From positions 1 to 53,698 of the forward strand of contig NZ_KQ954305.1 in assembly GCF_001519055.1 (NCBI RefSeq): a stretch of 53,698 nucleotides of DNA, written 5' to 3'. Under the pieces are notes generated by a model. It was given only the letters and a program-made list of their open reading frames with translations. It was not told the DNA's origin and did not search any database. Source of the stretch: Novosphingobium sp. Fuku2-ISO-50 (GTDB taxonomy: Bacteria; Pseudomonadota; Alphaproteobacteria; Sphingomonadales; Sphingomonadaceae). Both the position numbers and the translations under genes were made by a program. The stretch's first letter is position 1; the number at the start of each line of letters is the position of its first letter. Positions 37,022-46,903 of the stretch are shown in pieces.

Positions 37022-37037
37022 TGCATGAGCCGTGCCA
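37022..37037 (-). promoter_or_regulatory. sigma-54 (RpoN) promoter of the psp operon
   Basis: On the minus strand TGGCACGGCTCATGCA matches the -24/-12 consensus TGGCACG-N4-TTGCA with correct GG-to-GC spacing of 12 nt (only one T differs). The start of transcription is expected near 37011, about 40 nt before the GTG of the 58-residue gene. PspF, encoded divergently, is the expected activator. Confidence 0.85.
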
Positions 37038-37138
37038 AACGCGAAAACGGTCGAAATCGCGCCACTTTCCCCAAGAGGCGCCGTTCCCGAACATGGGATT
37101 TCTTGCCCAATCATGGTGGAATTTGCTATTGGTTGGGA

Positions 37139-38152
37139 ATGGAACGCGCGACGCACCTGATCGGCCAGGCGGGCCCCTTTCTCGACGCGGTCGAGCGGGC
37201 CAGCCGCGCCGCGCCGCTGCGCCGCCCGGTGCTGGTCGTCGGCGAGCGCGGCACCGGCAAGGAGCTGATTGCCGAACGGCTGCACCACTTGTCTTCGCGC
37301 TGGCAGGAGCCGCTGGTGACGATGAATTGCGCCGCGCTGCCCGAAACGCTGATCGAGGCGGAATTGTTCGGGCATGAAGCGGGCGCCTTTACCGGCGCAT
37401 CGCGCGCCCGCGCGGGCCGCTTCGAAGAGGCCGACCGGGGCACGCTGTTCCTCGACGAACTGGGCACATTGTCGATGGCCGCGCAGGAGCGGCTGCTGCG
37501 CGTCATCGAATATGGCGAAGTCACGCGGATCGGCGCCTCGCGGGCGAATCATGTCGACGTGCGCATTGTCGCGGCGACCAACGAAGATCTGCCGCGCATG
37601 GCTGCAACCGGGCGGTTTCGCCCCGACTTGCTCGACCGGCTGAGCTTTGAAGTGATCACCCTGCCCCCCTTGCGCGTCCGCGAGGGTGACATTGCCGTGC
37701 TCGCCGAGCATTTCGGACGGCGCATGGCCGCCGAGCTGGCCTGGGATACCTGGCCGGGATTTGCGCCCGAAGTCTCCACCGCGCTCGAAACGCATCGCTG
37801 GCCGGGCAATGTCCGCGAATTGCGCAATGTCGTCGAACGCGCGGTCTATCGCTGGGACAGCCCGGCGCGCGCCATCGCCGACGTGCAGTTCGACCCGTTC
37901 GATTCGCCGTGGAAACCGCAAGGCATGGCGCCCGAGCCCGCGTCCATCGCGCAGCCGGCACCGCCCGTTCGCGGCGATCTCGACGGCGTGACCGACTTGC
38001 GCGCGGCGGTCGATACCCACGAACGCGCGATCATCGACCATCATCTGACCAAAAACCGCTTCAACCAGCGCCAGACCGCCAAGGCGCTCGGCCTCAGCTA
38101 TGATCAGTTGCGCCATGCGCTGCGGCGCCATGGCCTGATCGACCGGGCCTGA
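37139..38152 (+). CDS. pspF: PspF, sigma-54-dependent activator of phage-shock genes
   Basis: A 337-residue bacterial enhancer-binding protein that starts directly with the AAA+ domain and has no receiver domain, as in PspF. Walker A is GERGTGKE at 35-42, the sigma-54-contacting GAFTGA loop is at 82-87, and Walker B is LFLDELG. The C-terminal FIS-type helix-turn-helix carries FNQRQTAKALGLSYDQLRHA. ATG at 37139 is used. The divergent operon carries a sigma-54 promoter and pspA, whose product would hold PspF inactive. Transcription continues within 3 bp into recF. Confidence 0.95.
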   Translation: MERATHLIGQAGPFLDAVERASRAAPLRRPVLVVGERGTGKELIAERLHHLSSRWQEPLVTMNCAALPETLIEAELFGHEAGAFTGASRARAGRFEEADRGTLFLDELGTLSMAAQERLLRVIEYGEVTRIGASRANHVDVRIVAATNEDLPRMAATGRFRPDLLDRLSFEVITLPPLRVREGDIAVLAEHFGRRMAAELAWDTWPGFAPEVSTALETHRWPGNVRELRNVVERAVYRWDSPARAIADVQFDPFDSPWKPQGMAPEPASIAQPAPPVRGDLDGVTDLRAAVDTHERAIIDHHLTKNRFNQRQTAKALGLSYDQLRHALRRHGLIDRA

Positions 38153-38155
38153 ACT

Positions 38156-39247
38156 TTGGCGCTCACCCGGCTGACTTTGCGCGATTTTCGCAACCATGCC
38201 GCGACCCGGCTGGACGGTATGGCCACGTTCAACGTGCTGACCGGGGAAAACGGCGCGGGCAAGACCAACGTGCTCGAAGCGATCAGCCTGTTTGCCCCCG
38301 GGCGGGGTTTGCGCCGCGCGCAACCCTCGGACATGGCGGCGGCGCAAGGCTCAGGTCAGGGCGCGGGCGGGTTTGCCGTTGCGGCGGAATTGGAAGATGG
38401 CGCGCTCGCGCTGGGCACGGCGACCGCCCCGTCCACGCCCAACCGGCGCAGCGTGCGGATCAACGGCGCCGAGGGCCCTGCGACGCGGCTGGCCGAATGG
38501 CTGGCGATCACCTGGCTGACCCCGGCGATGGACCGCCTGTTTGCCGAAGGCGCGGGCGCGCGACGGCGGTTTCTCGATCGGCTGGTGCTGACAGTCGATC
38601 CCGGCCATGCCCGGCTTGCCACACGCTATGAAACCGCGCTGCGCGAACGCAACCGACTGCTGTCCGAACCGACCGAGCCCGATCCGATCTGGCTCGACGC
38701 GCTGGAGGCGCAACTGGCCGAGACCGGCGCGGCGATCGCGGCGGCGCGCCGCGCATTGGTGCAAAAGCTCGATGCCGCCATTGCGGCCGAGCCCGCAGGC
38801 CCGTTTGCCCGGCCCGTGCTCGGCTATGCCGGTGAAACGCCGGACGACGCCAGCGCACTTGCCGCGCTTTTGCGCGACGCGCGCCGCCGCGACCGCGCCG
38901 CCGGGCGGACTCTGACCGGCCCGCACCGCGACGATCTGGCGGTGACGATGGCCGCCAAGAATGCGCCCGCTGCGGTGTGTTCGACCGGCGAACAAAAGGC
39001 CATGCTGATCAGCATCGTGCTTGCCCATGCCGAGCTTGGCGCCGAGGACGGATCGCGCCCGCGCCTCCTGCTGCTCGACGAAATCGCCGCCCATCTCGAT
39101 CCGCTGCGCCGCGCCGCGCTTTATGCCCGGCTCGCCGCATCGGGCGCGCAAGTGTGGATGACAGGCACCGAGCCCGCTCCTTTTGCCGACCTGCCTGCGC
39201 CCGCAGCGTTCTGGCACGTTGCCGACGGACGGGTGGAGCGGCGTTAG
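38156..39247 (+). CDS. recF: DNA replication and repair protein RecF
   Basis: A 363-residue SMC-like ATPase of the RecFOR gap-repair pathway. Walker A is GENGAGKT at 30-37, and the opening TRLTLRDFRNHAATRL is typical. GARRRFLDRLVLTVDP and the signature region STGEQKAMLISIVLAHAE follow, with Walker B LLLLDEIAAHLD. The start is a TTG at 38156, 3 nt after the pspF stop; no ATG fits upstream of the essential N-terminal strand. Sitting behind pspF is unusual, as recF often lies near dnaN. It overlaps the convergent lipoprotein gene by 4 bp. Confidence 0.95.
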   Translation: MALTRLTLRDFRNHAATRLDGMATFNVLTGENGAGKTNVLEAISLFAPGRGLRRAQPSDMAAAQGSGQGAGGFAVAAELEDGALALGTATAPSTPNRRSVRINGAEGPATRLAEWLAITWLTPAMDRLFAEGAGARRRFLDRLVLTVDPGHARLATRYETALRERNRLLSEPTEPDPIWLDALEAQLAETGAAIAAARRALVQKLDAAIAAEPAGPFARPVLGYAGETPDDASALAALLRDARRRDRAAGRTLTGPHRDDLAVTMAAKNAPAAVCSTGEQKAMLISIVLAHAELGAEDGSRPRLLLLDEIAAHLDPLRRAALYARLAASGAQVWMTGTEPAPFADLPAPAAFWHVADGRVERR

Positions 39248-39945
39248 CGCTTCAATGCGGCTGCCACCGCCGGCTCGGTCGCCTTGACGATCGCGGCAAC
39301 GCCCTCGCGATTGGGATGGATATGATCGTCGAGCAGCAAGGCATTGTTGCCGATCACCGGCTGGAGGAAGAACGGCACCAGCGCGGTATGATGGCCGCGC
39401 GCCAATTGCGGCCAGATCGGATTGAACGCCTGGGCATAGTCGGGGCCGAGATTGTGCCCCGCCAGCATGCCGGTCAGCAGGACCGGAATATGCCGCGCCT
39501 CGATCCCGGTGACGATCGCTTCCATATTGGCGCGCGTCTGGGCGGGCGGCAGGCCGCGCAGCATGTCGTTGCCGCCCAGCCCGACCATCACCAGCGCCGG
39601 CTTTTTCGGCTGATTGTCGAGCGTGAAGGCCAGCCTTTGCAGCGCCGCCGCCGTGGTATCGCCCGAAACCGCGCCATTGATCACCCGCGCGGGCACGCCC
39701 GCCGCATTGAGCGCGGCTTCGAGCTGCACGGGATAGCTGTCGTTGGGATCGAGCCGGTATCCGGCATAGAGGCTGTCGCCAAAGGCAAGGATCACCGGCG
39801 CACCGGCGGGCACTGCCGCATGCATCGGCGCCATATCCGTCGGGGCGATCAGCGCGGGATCGGGCGCATCATTCCCCTGTGCGCCAGGCGCGGGGCCGCA
39901 TCCGGCCAGAGCGAGGACAGCGATGCACGAAACCGGAAATCGCAT
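39244..39945 (-). CDS. TesA-like GDSL (SGNH) esterase lipoprotein
   Basis: A 233-residue lipoprotein esterase/lysophospholipase-type hydrolase. The signal peptide ends in the lipobox LAGC (C16), followed by a Pro/Ala-rich linker. The nucleophile is S58 in ILAFGDSLYAGYRL, block III is VGLGGNDMLRGLPP, and the catalytic D/H are in DDHIHPNREGV. The family hydrolyses acyl esters or thioesters; the substrate is not evident. It is divergent from the ABC transporter gene at 40001, as is seen for tesA next to ybbA in other proteobacteria. Confidence 0.93.
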   Translation of the reverse strand: MRFPVSCIAVLALAGCGPAPGAQGNDAPDPALIAPTDMAPMHAAVPAGAPVILAFGDSLYAGYRLDPNDSYPVQLEAALNAAGVPARVINGAVSGDTTAAALQRLAFTLDNQPKKPALVMVGLGGNDMLRGLPPAQTRANMEAIVTGIEARHIPVLLTGMLAGHNLGPDYAQAFNPIWPQLARGHHTALVPFFLQPVIGNNALLLDDHIHPNREGVAAIVKATEPAVAAALKR

Positions 39946-40000
39946 GGGCGCCCTTTTCGGGAAGCTTGAGGGTAACGCCTATCTATGTCACGCAGGGCGC

Positions 40001-40693
40001 GTGACAAGCACCCCCCCCATCATTTGCGCCCATTCCCTCACTCTGACACTGGGCGAAGGCGATGGCCGCGTCATCGTGCTCGACGGGATCGACCTGACTG
40101 TCGCAGCGGGCGAGATGGTCGCGCTGCTGGGCCCCTCCGGTTCGGGCAAATCGTCGCTGCTGTCGGTCCTCTCGGGGCTTGAACGCGCCGACAGCGGCAG
40201 CCTGCACGTCGCCGGGCAGGATTTTTCGGCGCTCGACGAAGACGGTCTTGCCACGGCACGGCGCGGGCGGATCGGCATCATCCTCCAGGCGTTTCACTTG
40301 CTGCCGACGATGACCGCGCTCGAAAACGTCGCGACGCCGCTCGAACTCGCCGGGCGCGAAAACGCGATGGCGCGGGCGCACGAGGAACTCGTCGCCGTCG
40401 GGCTCGGCCATCGGGTGAACCATTACCCGGCGCAATTGTCGGGCGGCGAGCAACAGCGCGTCGCCATCGCCCGCGCGCTCGCCCCGGCGCCCGCGCTGCT
40501 GTTTGCGGACGAGCCGACCGGCAATCTCGATCACACCACCGGCACGGCAGTCGCCGACTTGCTGTTTGCGCGCGCGGCGGCGGCAGGCGCGACGCTGATC
40601 ATGGTCACGCACGACGAAGCGCTGGCGCATCGCTGCCGCCGCATCGTGCGACTGGAAGACGGGCGCGTGATCAGCGACGAAGTCACGGCATGA
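40001..40693 (+). CDS. ybbA: YbbA/LolD-type ABC transporter ATPase
   Basis: A 230-residue ABC ATPase. Walker A is GPSGSGKS at 44-51, the Q-loop is in IILQAFHLLP, the signature is LSGGEQQRVAIARALA, Walker B is LLFADEPTGNLD and the switch histidine is in MVTHDEALAHR, the pattern of the LolD/MacB exporter family. A GTG at 40001 is chosen because the frame upstream (ATG 39923) would overlap the divergent tesA-like gene. The stop overlaps the permease start (ATGA at 40690). With the neighbouring GDSL enzyme this reproduces the tesA-ybbA-ybbP arrangement. Confidence 0.92.
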   Translation: MTSTPPIICAHSLTLTLGEGDGRVIVLDGIDLTVAAGEMVALLGPSGSGKSSLLSVLSGLERADSGSLHVAGQDFSALDEDGLATARRGRIGIILQAFHLLPTMTALENVATPLELAGRENAMARAHEELVAVGLGHRVNHYPAQLSGGEQQRVAIARALAPAPALLFADEPTGNLDHTTGTAVADLLFARAAAAGATLIMVTHDEALAHRCRRIVRLEDGRVISDEVTA

Positions 40694-43221
40694 CGATGTC
40701 GTGGCGGATGGCCTGGCGCCTGGCGCGGCGCGGGCTCGACTGGCGCTTTCGCGGGCTGCGCCTGCTGGTCGCGTGTCTCGTGCTGGGCGCGGCGGCGCTT
40801 TCGGCGATCGGCACGCTGACCGGGGCGATCGATCATGAACTGACCACACGCGGGCGCACCATGCTGGGCGGCGATGTCGAATTCACCGTTGCCGCGCGCC
40901 CCGCGAGCGCGCGCGAACAGGCCGCGATAGCGCGCTTCGGGCGGGTGTCCGCCGGGGTGCGCATGCAGGCCATGGCGCGCAAGCCGGGCAGCGACGCCGC
41001 CGTGCCGATCGAATTGAAAGCCGTCGATGCGCATTGGCCGCTCTATGGCACGTTCACACTGGCCGCACCCGATCGCGGCGCGGGCGCGCCGCAGGGCGCT
41101 GTCGTGTGGATCGCCCCCGGCGTCGCCGACCGGCTGGGCGTCGGGCCCGGCGATCATCTGCTGATCGGCGCGGCGGACCTCGTGATCGGGGGGGTGATCG
41201 GCGATGAGCCCGACCGGCTGGGCGAAGGTTTTGCGCTCGGCCCGACCGTGATCATCGGCACCGCCGCGCTGACACAGACCGGGCTGATTTCGACAGGGGC
41301 GATGGCGCGATGGAAATACCGCGTGCAGACCGGCGCTGCGCCTCAGGCGGCGATCGATGCGTTCAAGGCGGCATTCCCCTCGTCCGGCTTTGAATTCCGC
41401 ACGCGCGACCGCGCCTCGCCGGGGCTCGACCGCTTTGTTTCGCGGCTGGGGCAATTCCTGTTGCTCGTCGCACTGGCCGCGCTGGCGATTGCCGGAATCG
41501 GGATCGGCAACGGCGTCGCCGGGTTTCTCGAAGCGCGACGCGGCACGATCGCCACGCTCAAGATCCTTGGCGCCACAAGCGGCGACATCACGCGCATTTT
41601 CGCGCTTCAGATTGCCGCCGCCAGCGTCTTGGCAATTGCCATTGGGCTGGCGCTCGGACTGGTGGCGACGCCGCTGATCGGGCTCGCCTTGCGCGGAGTG
41701 CTGCCGGTGGCGACGGGGCTGGTGTTCGATGCCAGGGCGCTCGGCACTGCGGCGGCGCAGGGCCTGTTGATCGCGCTGACCTTCGCTGCCCCGCCTTTGC
41801 TGCGCGCGCGGGCCTTCCCGGCGATGGCGCTGCTGCGGGCGCGGGTGTCGCCGCTGACGCTGCCGTGGCGGCGCGCCTTGCTGCCGGTGGGCGGCGGCCT
41901 CGCCGGGATTGTCGCGCTGGCGGTGATCCCCGCGCCGCAGCCTGTGCTGGCGCTGGGCTTTCTGGGCGGGGCGGCGGCGCTGTTTGCGCTGCTCGGCGCC
42001 TTGGGCTGGGGCCTGACCCGCCTCGCCGCGCGCCTGCCGCGTCCGCGCGGGACGATCGCGCGCATGGCGCTGGCCAATCTTCATCGCCCCGGCGCACAGA
42101 CCCCGGCGCTGGTCGTCGCGCTGGGGTTCGCGCTCGCCGCATTTGTCGTGCTGGCGGGTGTCGAAACCAGTCTCGACGGCAATATCGCCCGCCGCGTGCC
42201 CGCGCGCGCGCCCGATTATTTCGTGCTCGACATCCCGCGCGACGCCGAGGCGCAGTTCCGCACGATCGTCGGCGGGATTGCGCCCGGCGCCACGGTGCGC
42301 ACGGTGCCCGCCATGCGCGGGGCGATCCTCGCCTATGGCCCGGCCGCGCGCATGACCCGCGTCGCCGATCTGAAGGCGATCCCCGACGATGCCTGGGCGC
42401 TGCGCGGCGATCGCGGGCTGACTTATGCCGATGCGCTGCCGCAGGGCAATGTGCTGACCGGCGGGCTGTGGTGGCCGCGCGGTTATACCGGCCCGCCGCT
42501 GGTTTCGGTCGATGAAGGCCTCGCAAAGACCCTTGGGCTGCATCTGGGCGACCGCCTGACGATTTCCCTGCTCGGCGTCGAACGCAGCGCGACGATCGCC
42601 TCGTTCCGGCGCATCGACTGGGACAGCTTTGGCTTCAACTATGTGCTGGTGTTCAGCCCCAACGCGATTGCCGATGCGCCGCACAGCCTTGCCGGCACGA
42701 TCGAGCTGCCGGGGGCAAGCAAGACCGCGCCGGTCCGCCGCGCGATCCTGTCGGGGCTGGTCCGCGCGCTGCCGTCAAGCTCTGTCATCGAAGTCGGCCC
42801 GGTGCTTGGGCAAGCGCGCGCGATCCTGACCGAAGTCGGCACGGCGGTTCTCGCGGCGGGCTCGGTCGCGGTGCTCGCCGGGCTGGCCGTTTTGGCGGGC
42901 GCGATCGCCGCGCAACGTGCCAGCCGTCAATACGACACGGTCATCCTGCGCGTACTGGGCGCCAGCAGCCGACAATTGCTGACGCTGGTGCTCGCCGAAT
43001 ATGGCCTGCTCTGCGCTATCCTCGGCGCTGTCGCGCTGGCGCTCGGCAGTGCGACGGCGTGGGGCGTGGTGGTCTGGCTGTTCGGCTTTGCCTGGCTGCC
43101 CGACTGGACCCGCATCCTCGGCGTACTCGCGCTCGGCCTGACGCTCGTCATGGCGCTGGCCCTTGGCGGATCGCTGTCGATCCTGCGCACCCGCCCGGCC
43201 AAAGTCCTGCGCGAGCTTTAA
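40690..43221 (+). CDS. ybbP: YbbP-like FtsX-family ABC permease
   Basis: An 843-residue permease with a first membrane helix near residue 25, a large periplasmic part, and groups of helices near 250-400 and 700-840. It contains two FtsX domains, as in YbbP. The FtsX-typical GNGVAGFLEARRGTIATLKILGATSGDI block precedes one helix group, and LAGLAVLAGAIAAQRASRQY with YDTVILRVLGASSRQLL lies in the last. The family does not import nutrients but moves lipids, peptides or lipoproteins out of the membrane; the cargo of YbbAP is not established. It is co-translated with ybbA. Confidence 0.93.
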   Translation: MTMSWRMAWRLARRGLDWRFRGLRLLVACLVLGAAALSAIGTLTGAIDHELTTRGRTMLGGDVEFTVAARPASAREQAAIARFGRVSAGVRMQAMARKPGSDAAVPIELKAVDAHWPLYGTFTLAAPDRGAGAPQGAVVWIAPGVADRLGVGPGDHLLIGAADLVIGGVIGDEPDRLGEGFALGPTVIIGTAALTQTGLISTGAMARWKYRVQTGAAPQAAIDAFKAAFPSSGFEFRTRDRASPGLDRFVSRLGQFLLLVALAALAIAGIGIGNGVAGFLEARRGTIATLKILGATSGDITRIFALQIAAASVLAIAIGLALGLVATPLIGLALRGVLPVATGLVFDARALGTAAAQGLLIALTFAAPPLLRARAFPAMALLRARVSPLTLPWRRALLPVGGGLAGIVALAVIPAPQPVLALGFLGGAAALFALLGALGWGLTRLAARLPRPRGTIARMALANLHRPGAQTPALVVALGFALAAFVVLAGVETSLDGNIARRVPARAPDYFVLDIPRDAEAQFRTIVGGIAPGATVRTVPAMRGAILAYGPAARMTRVADLKAIPDDAWALRGDRGLTYADALPQGNVLTGGLWWPRGYTGPPLVSVDEGLAKTLGLHLGDRLTISLLGVERSATIASFRRIDWDSFGFNYVLVFSPNAIADAPHSLAGTIELPGASKTAPVRRAILSGLVRALPSSSVIEVGPVLGQARAILTEVGTAVLAAGSVAVLAGLAVLAGAIAAQRASRQYDTVILRVLGASSRQLLTLVLAEYGLLCAILGAVALALGSATAWGVVVWLFGFAWLPDWTRILGVLALGLTLVMALALGGSLSILRTRPAKVLREL

Positions 43222-43231
43222 GTCGATTCGA

Positions 43232-43248
43232 ATGGCAATTTATGCCAT
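43232..43248. promoter_or_regulatory. operator-like palindrome upstream of parDE
   Basis: ATGGCA-ATTTA-TGCCAT is a perfect 6-bp inverted repeat with a 5-nt spacer, ending 21 bp before the parD start. It sits in the only non-coding DNA before the operon, so it is a good candidate for autoregulation by ParD/ParDE. Confidence 0.55.
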
Positions 43249-43269
43249 AAAGGTACGGAGGAGTTCGCG

Positions 43270-43539
43270 ATGGCTACCATGAATGTTTCCGTGCCCGACA
43301 CCATGCGCGCCTGGGTTCAGTCGCGTATCGACAGCGGGCGTTATGCCAGCGTCAGCGACTACGTCCGCGATCTGATCCGCAAGGACCAGACAACGACCGA
43401 CCCGGGCCAGTGGCTGGCAGCGCTGGACGCGACCATCGCGCGTGGCCTGGCCGATGGAGAGGCGGGGCGAGTTACCGAGGCGGAGACGGTTTTTGATCGA
43501 CTCTCCACGAAATATGCCGCGATGCGCGCGCAACCGTGA
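43270..43539 (+). CDS. parD: ParD-like antitoxin
   Basis: An 89-residue ribbon-helix-helix antitoxin. The opening MNVSVPDTMRAWVQSRIDSG, followed by YASVSDYVRDLIRKDQ, is typical of the CC2985/ParD family. The C-terminal helix (about residues 45-85) would wrap the toxin. The ATG at 43270 has the strong ribosome-binding site ggaggag. It binds the operon's own promoter, probably at the palindrome 43232-43248. It overlaps parE by 4 bp (GTGA). Confidence 0.93.
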   Translation: MATMNVSVPDTMRAWVQSRIDSGRYASVSDYVRDLIRKDQTTTDPGQWLAALDATIARGLADGEAGRVTEAETVFDRLSTKYAAMRAQP

Positions 43540-43835
43540 AGGTCGTTTTGACCGAAGCAGCCGTGCAAAGCCTTGAACGGATCGGCGACCATATCGCTCA
43601 GGACAACCCCGCGCGCGCAGTTTCATTCATCGCCGAATTGCGCGAAGCAGCACTGGGGCTTGGCGACTTGCCCAATGCTTACCCGTTGGTTCCCCGCTAT
43701 GAGCGAAGCGGAATTCGCCGCCGCGTTCATGACGCTTATTTGATCTTTTACCGCGTTGAGCCCGACCGCGTGCTGATCCTGCTGATCGCCCACGGCGCTC
43801 GTGATTACGGAAAGCTCCTTTTGCCGGAAGAATAG
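43536..43835 (+). CDS. parE: ParE-like toxin
   Basis: A 99-residue RelE/ParE superfamily toxin. The N-terminal helix VVLTEAAVQSLERIGDHIAQ, the central helix ARAVSFIAELREAAL, the loop YPLVPRYERSGIRRRVHDAY and the strand LIFYRVEPDRVLILLIAHGARDYGKLL follow the ParE pattern, with the last strand ending in the usual aromatic/basic residues. ParE toxins commonly poison DNA gyrase, while related RelE cut mRNA; sequence alone cannot fix the target. The start codon is GTG, overlapping the parD stop. It is convergent with the DUF805 genes. Confidence 0.92.
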   Translation: MKVVLTEAAVQSLERIGDHIAQDNPARAVSFIAELREAALGLGDLPNAYPLVPRYERSGIRRRVHDAYLIFYRVEPDRVLILLIAHGARDYGKLLLPEE

Positions 43836-43842
43836 CGGGCAA

Positions 43843-44262
43843 TCACGAAAATACGTCCGCATCGTGGATCTGCTTGGGGTCGGGGCCATAGCTGTTGGCC
43901 CCGTGCGTGCCTTCCAGACACATCAGCACGAGCAACGCAAACCAGCCCAGAAACGGGATCAGGCCCAGCAACAGCAACCAGCCGCTGCGGTCCTGATCGT
44001 GCAGACGGCGCACAGTCACGGCCAGATGCGGGATCAGACTGAACAGGCTGAACAGCCCGCCGACGATCCCGACCCCGCCGAACAGCCCGCTCGACACAAA
44101 CATGCCGCCCGGCCCGCTGACCATTTCGTGGCGGCCAAACAGGACATTCAGCGCCACGTAGACCAGCCAGATGAACAGCATGAACGACCAATATTCCCGC
44201 CGCCGCGACCGCCCCGAAAATTCGGCATAGCGACGATAGGGCAAAAGCATCCAGGTCAGCAT
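43843..44262 (-). CDS. DUF805 membrane protein (copy 2)
   Basis: A 139-residue inner-membrane protein of the DUF805 family (YhaH/YhaI type). It has the FSGRSRRREYWSFMLFIW motif after a short N-terminus and about four hydrophobic segments. The start is the ATG at 44262 with a GGAGG ribosome-binding site 8 nt upstream, which overlaps the neighbouring stop region. It is the second member of a tandem pair with 44278-44709; the two share the YRRYAEF opening and the LPxLG-like end. The function of DUF805 is unknown. Confidence 0.85.
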   Translation of the reverse strand: MLTWMLLPYRRYAEFSGRSRRREYWSFMLFIWLVYVALNVLFGRHEMVSGPGGMFVSSGLFGGVGIVGGLFSLFSLIPHLAVTVRRLHDQDRSGWLLLLGLIPFLGWFALLVLMCLEGTHGANSYGPDPKQIHDADVFS

Positions 44263-44277
44263 GAGCGTCGCCTCCAA

Positions 44278-44709
44278 TCAGCGAAATACGTTGGCACTAT
44301 AGGGATCGCGCGGATCTGGGCCAAACCGGTTGGGCCCGCGCGTGCCTTCGAGGCACATGAAGATCAGCAGGACGATTCCCCCGACATAGGGAATCAAGCC
44401 CAGAAGAATAAACCAGCCGGACTTGTCCTGATCGTGAAACCGGCGAACCTGAACCGCGATCGAGGGAATGAATGTAGCCAGCGCAAACAGGCCGAGCAGA
44501 CCCAGACCAATGGAACCGCCGACAGGCAACGGGTTGCCGGGTGTCCCCAAACCGCCCGCAACACGGCTTTGCACGAAACTGGCGAAGCTGAACCCGCCAA
44601 GAATGGTATAGACAATCACGTTGAACAGGAAAAACATCCAGTATTCCTGCCGCCCGGAACGCCCTTGAAACTCGGCATACCGGCGATAGGGCAAAAACAT
44701 CCATTCCAT
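44278..44709 (-). CDS. DUF805 membrane protein (copy 1)
   Basis: A 143-residue DUF805 protein with the motif FQGRSGRQEYWMFFLFNV near the N-terminus, then membrane segments near 25-50, 65-85 and 95-115, and a charged motif RRFHDQDKSGWF between helices that is characteristic of the family. It ends GPNRFGPDPRDPYS. The start at 44709 has a GGGGAA ribosome-binding site 6 nt upstream. It lies 297 bp from the divergent typA. It is followed at a distance of 15 bp by its paralogue, so the two were probably made by gene duplication and are co-transcribed. Confidence 0.88.
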   Translation of the reverse strand: MEWMFLPYRRYAEFQGRSGRQEYWMFFLFNVIVYTILGGFSFASFVQSRVAGGLGTPGNPLPVGGSIGLGLLGLFALATFIPSIAVQVRRFHDQDKSGWFILLGLIPYVGGIVLLIFMCLEGTRGPNRFGPDPRDPYSANVFR

Positions 44710-45006
44710 GACTGTTCCCCCGATTGGGCTGTCGTGATCGCAAACCCGCACGCAATTAGGCCACGATCGCATAACCGCCGCAAGCGTTTCCGCCGCGCCA
44801 TCGAATCGCGCGCCCCAAAACGCCCACTTGCCGCAGCGCACACAAAACGGTATGGGCCCGCCCAACCGGGCGTACGTGCCGGTGATGCGCGATGGCCCCG
44901 CCGTGATGGAAGGCCGGGCTACAGCATTGCCAGCAGGGCTTGCGCCAGACCACGCCCTTTCAATTATCGGCCCCCAACAGCCGCCCTAACAGCGAAAGCC
45001 TTTTTG

Positions 45007-46851
<1,845 letters not shown>

Positions 46852-46860
46852 ACCTTTTCC

Positions 46861-46899
46861 AAGCCCGCCGCCCCCTACGGGACGGCGGGCTTTCTCTTT
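46861..46899 (+). terminator. intrinsic terminator after typA
   Basis: AAGCCCGCCG (46861-46870) pairs with CGGCGGGCTT (46883-46892), followed by a T-rich run (TTCTCTTT). It is a classical rho-independent terminator in the 52-bp gap between convergent genes. Confidence 0.9.
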
Positions 46900-46903
46900 C
46901 AGG

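Noticed and set aside
37090..37140. Sigma-54-like motif on the plus strand before pspF (TGGTGGAATTTGCT)
   Set aside because: The GG-to-GC distance is 10 nt instead of the 12 nt required for the -24/-12 promoter, so it is probably chance.
35969..38347. Fusion protein of pspA with an upstream long open frame (about 790 codons)
   Set aside because: The part before 36664 is antisense to pspF and recF; the PspA family start and the GGAGG site define the true gene.
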